DNA of 7,821 bases, taken from an uncultured Micrococcaceae bacterium. GTDB taxonomy: Bacteria; Actinomycetota; Actinomycetes; Actinomycetales; Micrococcaceae. How positions within the stretch are numbered: position 1 is the stretch's first letter; every line of letters starts with the position of its first letter. Shown here one piece after another: positions 6,529-7,821 of the stretch. The DNA lies in assembly GCA_937896705.1 (NCBI GenBank), contig CALBOC010000134.1, positions 1 through 7,821 of the forward strand, read 5' to 3'. The notes beneath the pieces are model-generated. The model was not told the DNA's origin, did no database searches, and saw only the letters and a list, made by a program, of their open reading frames with translations. A program made the translations under genes and the position numbers.

Positions 6529-6600
6529 CTAAAAAATTCGCGCCTGGGATCCTCGAGTATAGACCCGGCGAATGAAGTGAAATGCGCGCTTGCGGCACAC
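6529..6600 (-). CDS. Small upstream ORF (23 codons) before the monooxygenase
   Basis: A GTG-started frame of 23 codons plus TAG, preceded by a near-perfect Shine-Dalgarno (TAAGGAG, 6613-6607) six bases from the GTG. The peptide starts MCRKRAFHFIRRVY and ends GSQARIF; it is strongly basic and has Cys as its second residue. Its stop lies 18 bases before the ATG of the monooxygenase, and its last 14 codons overlap a terminator-like hairpin and its T-tract. This arrangement is typical of a regulatory leader peptide whose translation affects the downstream gene. I do not recognise the peptide itself. Support comes from the Shine-Dalgarno and position only; there is no homology evidence. Confidence 0.45.
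   Translation of the reverse strand: MCRKRAFHFIRRVYTRGSQARIF
6531..6570 (-). terminator. Candidate attenuator: hairpin plus T6 just upstream of the monooxygenase
   Basis: On the minus strand CGCCGGGTC (6570-6562) pairs with GATCCCAGGCG (6551-6541): nine pairs with a bulged T (6549) and A (6545), and a 10-base loop. CGAA and then six T (6536-6531) follow. This is a rho-independent-like terminator ending 20 bases before the monooxygenase ATG, leaving no room for a promoter after it. It should therefore be conditional if it works. A competing pairing of CGCGC (6588-6584) with GCGCG (6543-6539) would take its 3' arm. The hairpin lies inside the 23-codon ORF, so translating ribosomes would open it. 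Confidence 0.45.
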
Positions 6601-6647
6601 TCTGTGCTCCTTAGAGGCCAGATCTTCTGAGAAAGTTCTGACTATGA

Positions 6648-6674
6648 GACCAACCGAAAGTGAATAGGTCGGTC
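6648..6674 (-). other. Hairpin just after the 51-codon small ORF
   Basis: GACCGACC (6674-6667) pairs with GGTTGGTC (6655-6648), eight pairs with one G-T, around an 11-base loop. It begins three bases after the TAG of the 51-codon ORF. No T-tract follows, so it is not a standard intrinsic terminator. It could be a transcript-stabilising or pausing stem, or a regulator binding site. Confidence 0.35.
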
Positions 6675-6676
6675 GG

Positions 6677-6832
6677 CTAAGTCCCTGCAGGCGAGCTGAA
6701 AGTCGACCCGCTCATCATCGCGTTTTCATCGAGGCAGTGATAGCAGGAGCTCCAGACGTGCTGTGCCCGTCCTCGGATTGGTGCGCCCAGGCGAGAGATC
6801 ATCGCAGCCCCTGTTTGAGATAACGACATCAT
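6677..6832 (-). CDS. Small ORF (51 codons) directly under the SAM riboswitch
   Basis: A frame from ATG 6832 to TAG 6677 encodes 51 residues. A GGAGG Shine-Dalgarno (6844-6840) lies seven bases before the ATG and overlaps the 3' strand of riboswitch helix P1, so it is the first and best-placed translation start controlled by the aptamer. The peptide begins MMSLSQTGAAMISRLGAP, continues basic (IRGRAQHVW), has the Cys pair SSCYHC at about 28-33, and ends SGSTFSSPAGT. I do not recognise it. It could be a cysteine-containing leader peptide or a small regulated protein, or the remnant of a longer gene. The same frame is open further upstream, but that part would run through the aptamer and is not believed. 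Support is by context only. Confidence 0.5.
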   Translation of the reverse strand: MMSLSQTGAAMISRLGAPIRGRAQHVWSSCYHCLDENAMMSGSTFSSPAGT

Positions 6833-6839
6833 CGTAAAT

Positions 6840-6844
6840 CCTCC
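6840..6844 (-). promoter_or_regulatory. Shine-Dalgarno overlapping riboswitch helix P1
   Basis: GGAGG at 6844-6840 shares two G (6844, 6843) with the 3' strand GATGG of the aptamer's closing helix. Ligand binding stabilises P1 in this riboswitch class, so it would hide part of the ribosome site. This suggests a translational off-switch by SAM. The switching model is inference; the overlap is seen directly. Confidence 0.55.
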
Positions 6845-6931
6845 ATCGTTCCTGGCATGAGCACCCTTACCCGGTTTCCCGGAGGGTTGCTGCGGCGTCA
6901 TCGAGCCAGATCTCTCGGCCGCTCTGGATGG
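6843..6931 (-). promoter_or_regulatory. S-adenosylmethionine riboswitch (S-box/SAM clan aptamer)
   Basis: The minus strand carries a full S-box core. P1 is CCATC (6931-6927) with GATGG (6847-6843), followed at once by the conserved CAGAG. P2 is GCGGC (6922-6918) with GCCGC (6896-6892), enclosing GAG/CTC and the kink-turn sequence GATGA (6902-6898). P3 is GCAACCC (6890-6884) with GGGTGC (6866-6861), capped by CCGG-GAAA-CCGG. The P2 loop CTGG (6909-6906) can form the expected pseudoknot with CCAG (6855-6852). Members of this family bind SAM and shut off methionine and sulfur genes. Only 13 bases separate P3 from the P1 3' strand, so the usual P4 helix of SAM-I is missing; the element may belong to the SAM-IV or SAM-I/IV type found in actinobacteria. 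It lies 333 bases before the DszC/SfnB-type monooxygenase. Confidence 0.82.
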
Positions 6932-6944
6932 TCTTACGTTTTGG

Positions 6945-6950
6945 ACTCTA
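6945..6950 (-). promoter_or_regulatory. Candidate -10 box for the riboswitch transcript
   Basis: TAGAGT (6950-6945, minus strand) fits TAnnnT and would start transcription near 6938, a few bases before aptamer helix P1. This is the spacing expected for an S-box leader. No good -35 hexamer is seen 16-19 bases upstream, so it rests on position and the -10 alone. Confidence 0.3.
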
Positions 6951-7036
6951 CCTGCTCGTCGAACTTGGGCACCAGATGTGCTCCGCGTTACGTCATATTG
7001 GCCCGCAGTCGCTTCAGTTATCGAGGAGTCGTCCGT

Positions 7037-7075
7037 TGCCACGGCTGTCGAGACACATCGATGGCCGCCGTGGCA
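7037..7075 (-). terminator. Strong hairpin after the ABC ATPase gene
   Basis: TGCCACGGC (7037-7045) and GCCGTGGCA (7067-7075) are perfect nine-base complements around a 21-base loop, in which TCGA can pair with a second TCGA. The hairpin begins about 21 bases after the stop codon of the minus-strand ATPase gene and separates it from the riboswitch leader. It is probably that gene's terminator, although no T-tract follows. A palindromic regulator site is the alternative. Confidence 0.45.
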
Positions 7076-7096
7076 GAGTTGTTTGGGAGGTCGCTG

Positions 7097-7821
7097 TTAA
7101 GCGTCTTCCTCTTGCAAAGCCGCAACATCGGCGAGCTGTGCATGCGGGGTGTGCTCTGGGACGTCTTCATTCAGACGGAGGCCAGTCTCGGAGTCAAATA
7201 AGTGTAGATACTCGATGTCCGGTGCGATGTGTACGGTTTCGCCCTTCATCGGTGGCTTGCGTCCATCGACACGGACGATCGTAGGTTGGAGCGTCTCGAA
7301 ACCTTTGGGGATGCCAAAGATATAGGCATCGGCGCCCAATTCTTCGGTCAAAATGACCTCCATCTCGAGGCCTCCTGCTTCCGGGTCGACGAGGCGAATA
7401 TCTTCGGGACGCATGCCGAGGGTGACGGTGGATGCTGAGGTTCGTTGCAGTATCCCGTGTGGGATCTCAAAGCGTTGGTCACCGACTTCAACGCTTGAGC
7501 CGTCATGGTTGGCTGTCAGCAGGTTCATGGATGGAGAACCAATAAACCCTGCGACGAAAACATTAGCGGGCCGGGCATAGAGGTTGCGTGGGACATCGAC
7601 CTGTTGCAGGATGCCGTCTTTGAGCACGGCCACTCGGTCACCCATAGTCATTGCTTCGACCTGATCGTGGGTCACGTAGACGGTGGTGACTTGCAGTTTT
7701 CTAGTGAGGGCTGCGATTTGGGTGCGTGTTTGAACCCGCAGTTTGGCATCAAGGTTGGAAAGCGGTTCGTCCATGAGGAAGACCTTTGGGGCTCGAACAA
7801 TCGCCCGTCCCATGGCCACAC
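7097..7821 (-). CDS. UgpC/MsmK/MalK-type sugar ABC transporter ATP-binding protein, C-terminal part
   Basis: The last 241 or so residues of an ATPase that powers sugar or glycerol-phosphate import from the cytoplasmic side of the membrane. The window edge cuts it: the visible start VAMGRAIVR is the usual sequence just after the LSGGQ.QR signature, so Walker A and the signature lie outside. The GTG at 7819 is the Val of this motif, not a start codon. Seen here are Walker B and D-loop (VFLMDEPLSNLDAKLR), the H-loop (VYVTHDQVEAMTMGDRVAVL) and the ..LQQVDVPRNLYARPANVFVAGFIGSPSMN linker shared by MalK-type proteins. The C-terminal TOBE regulatory domain follows, with TLGMRPEDIRL. An acidic tail ends in LQEEDA. 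Such ATPases often serve several sugar transporters and may be encoded alone. Family assignment is sure; the sugar is not. Confidence 0.88.
   Translation of the reverse strand, partial: VAMGRAIVRAPKVFLMDEPLSNLDAKLRVQTRTQIAALTRKLQVTTVYVTHDQVEAMTMGDRVAVLKDGILQQVDVPRNLYARPANVFVAGFIGSPSMNLLTANHDGSSVEVGDQRFEIPHGILQRTSASTVTLGMRPEDIRLVDPEAGGLEMEVILTEELGADAYIFGIPKGFETLQPTIVRVDGRKPPMKGETVHIAPDIEYLHLFDSETGLRLNEDVPEHTPHAQLADVAALQEEDA

Noticed and set aside
6833..7042. Upstream extension of the 51-codon frame to an ATG at 7042 (121 residues in all)
   Set aside because: It would translate straight through the SAM aptamer and the ATPase gene's terminator hairpin, has no Shine-Dalgarno, and the added residues are low-complexity; ATG 6832 with GGAGG is far better placed.
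6857..7284. Open frames on the plus strand at 6857-7201 and 6928-7284
   Set aside because: They are antisense to the riboswitch and the conserved ATPase gene, with Arg/Ser/Cys-rich compositions typical of shadow frames and no recognisable motif.

Overview
The window looks like a chromosomal segment of a fairly GC-rich actinobacterium. I judge it to be Micrococcales-like, from the PspC and YflT-type small proteins, the actinobacterial-style S-box leader and the UgpC/MalK-type ATPase; this is an inference, as no rRNA or marker gene is present. I see no mobile element, CRISPR array, tRNA or rRNA.

Layout: (1) 1-668 (+) is the C-terminal part of a bile acid:sodium symporter family (BASS) carrier. 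(2) 743-1000 (+) is a small PspC-domain membrane protein, apparently with a nearly leaderless mRNA. It converges on (3) 1067-1537 (-), a YflT-type general stress protein, with a strong two-sided hairpin terminator at 1020-1048 between them. (4) 1637-1918 (-) and 1932-3293 (-) form a two-gene unit: a TRAP large permease (DctM type) followed by a 93-residue two-helix membrane protein, with no solute-binding subunit beside it. (5) A divergent intergenic region of about 240 bases leads to 3535-5241 (+), a carnitine/choline acyltransferase family enzyme whose specificity residues point to carnitine. (6) Convergent to it, 5287-6510 (-) is a DszC/SfnB-type flavin monooxygenase of the acyl-CoA dehydrogenase superfamily. 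(7) 6511-7096 carries no long gene. On the minus strand it holds an S-adenosylmethionine riboswitch (6843-6931), a Shine-Dalgarno that overlaps its closing helix, a 51-codon small ORF, a hairpin, a 23-codon small ORF with its own strong Shine-Dalgarno, and a terminator-like hairpin with a T6 tract just before the monooxygenase. (8) 7097-7821 (-) is the C-terminal part of a UgpC/MsmK/MalK-type sugar ABC transporter ATPase, running off the window edge.

The most interesting part is the leader of about 420 bases in front of the monooxygenase. The SAM aptamer connects this enzyme to sulfur/methionine status, which fits the sulfur-acquisition role known for DszC/SfnB relatives. The aptamer appears to lack the usual P4 helix and to control translation of a small ORF rather than the enzyme directly. 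The second small ORF and the overlapping terminator suggest a further attenuation step. The carnitine acyltransferase and the TRAP permease are divergently transcribed, which hints at, but does not show, a shared carnitine or organic-acid role.
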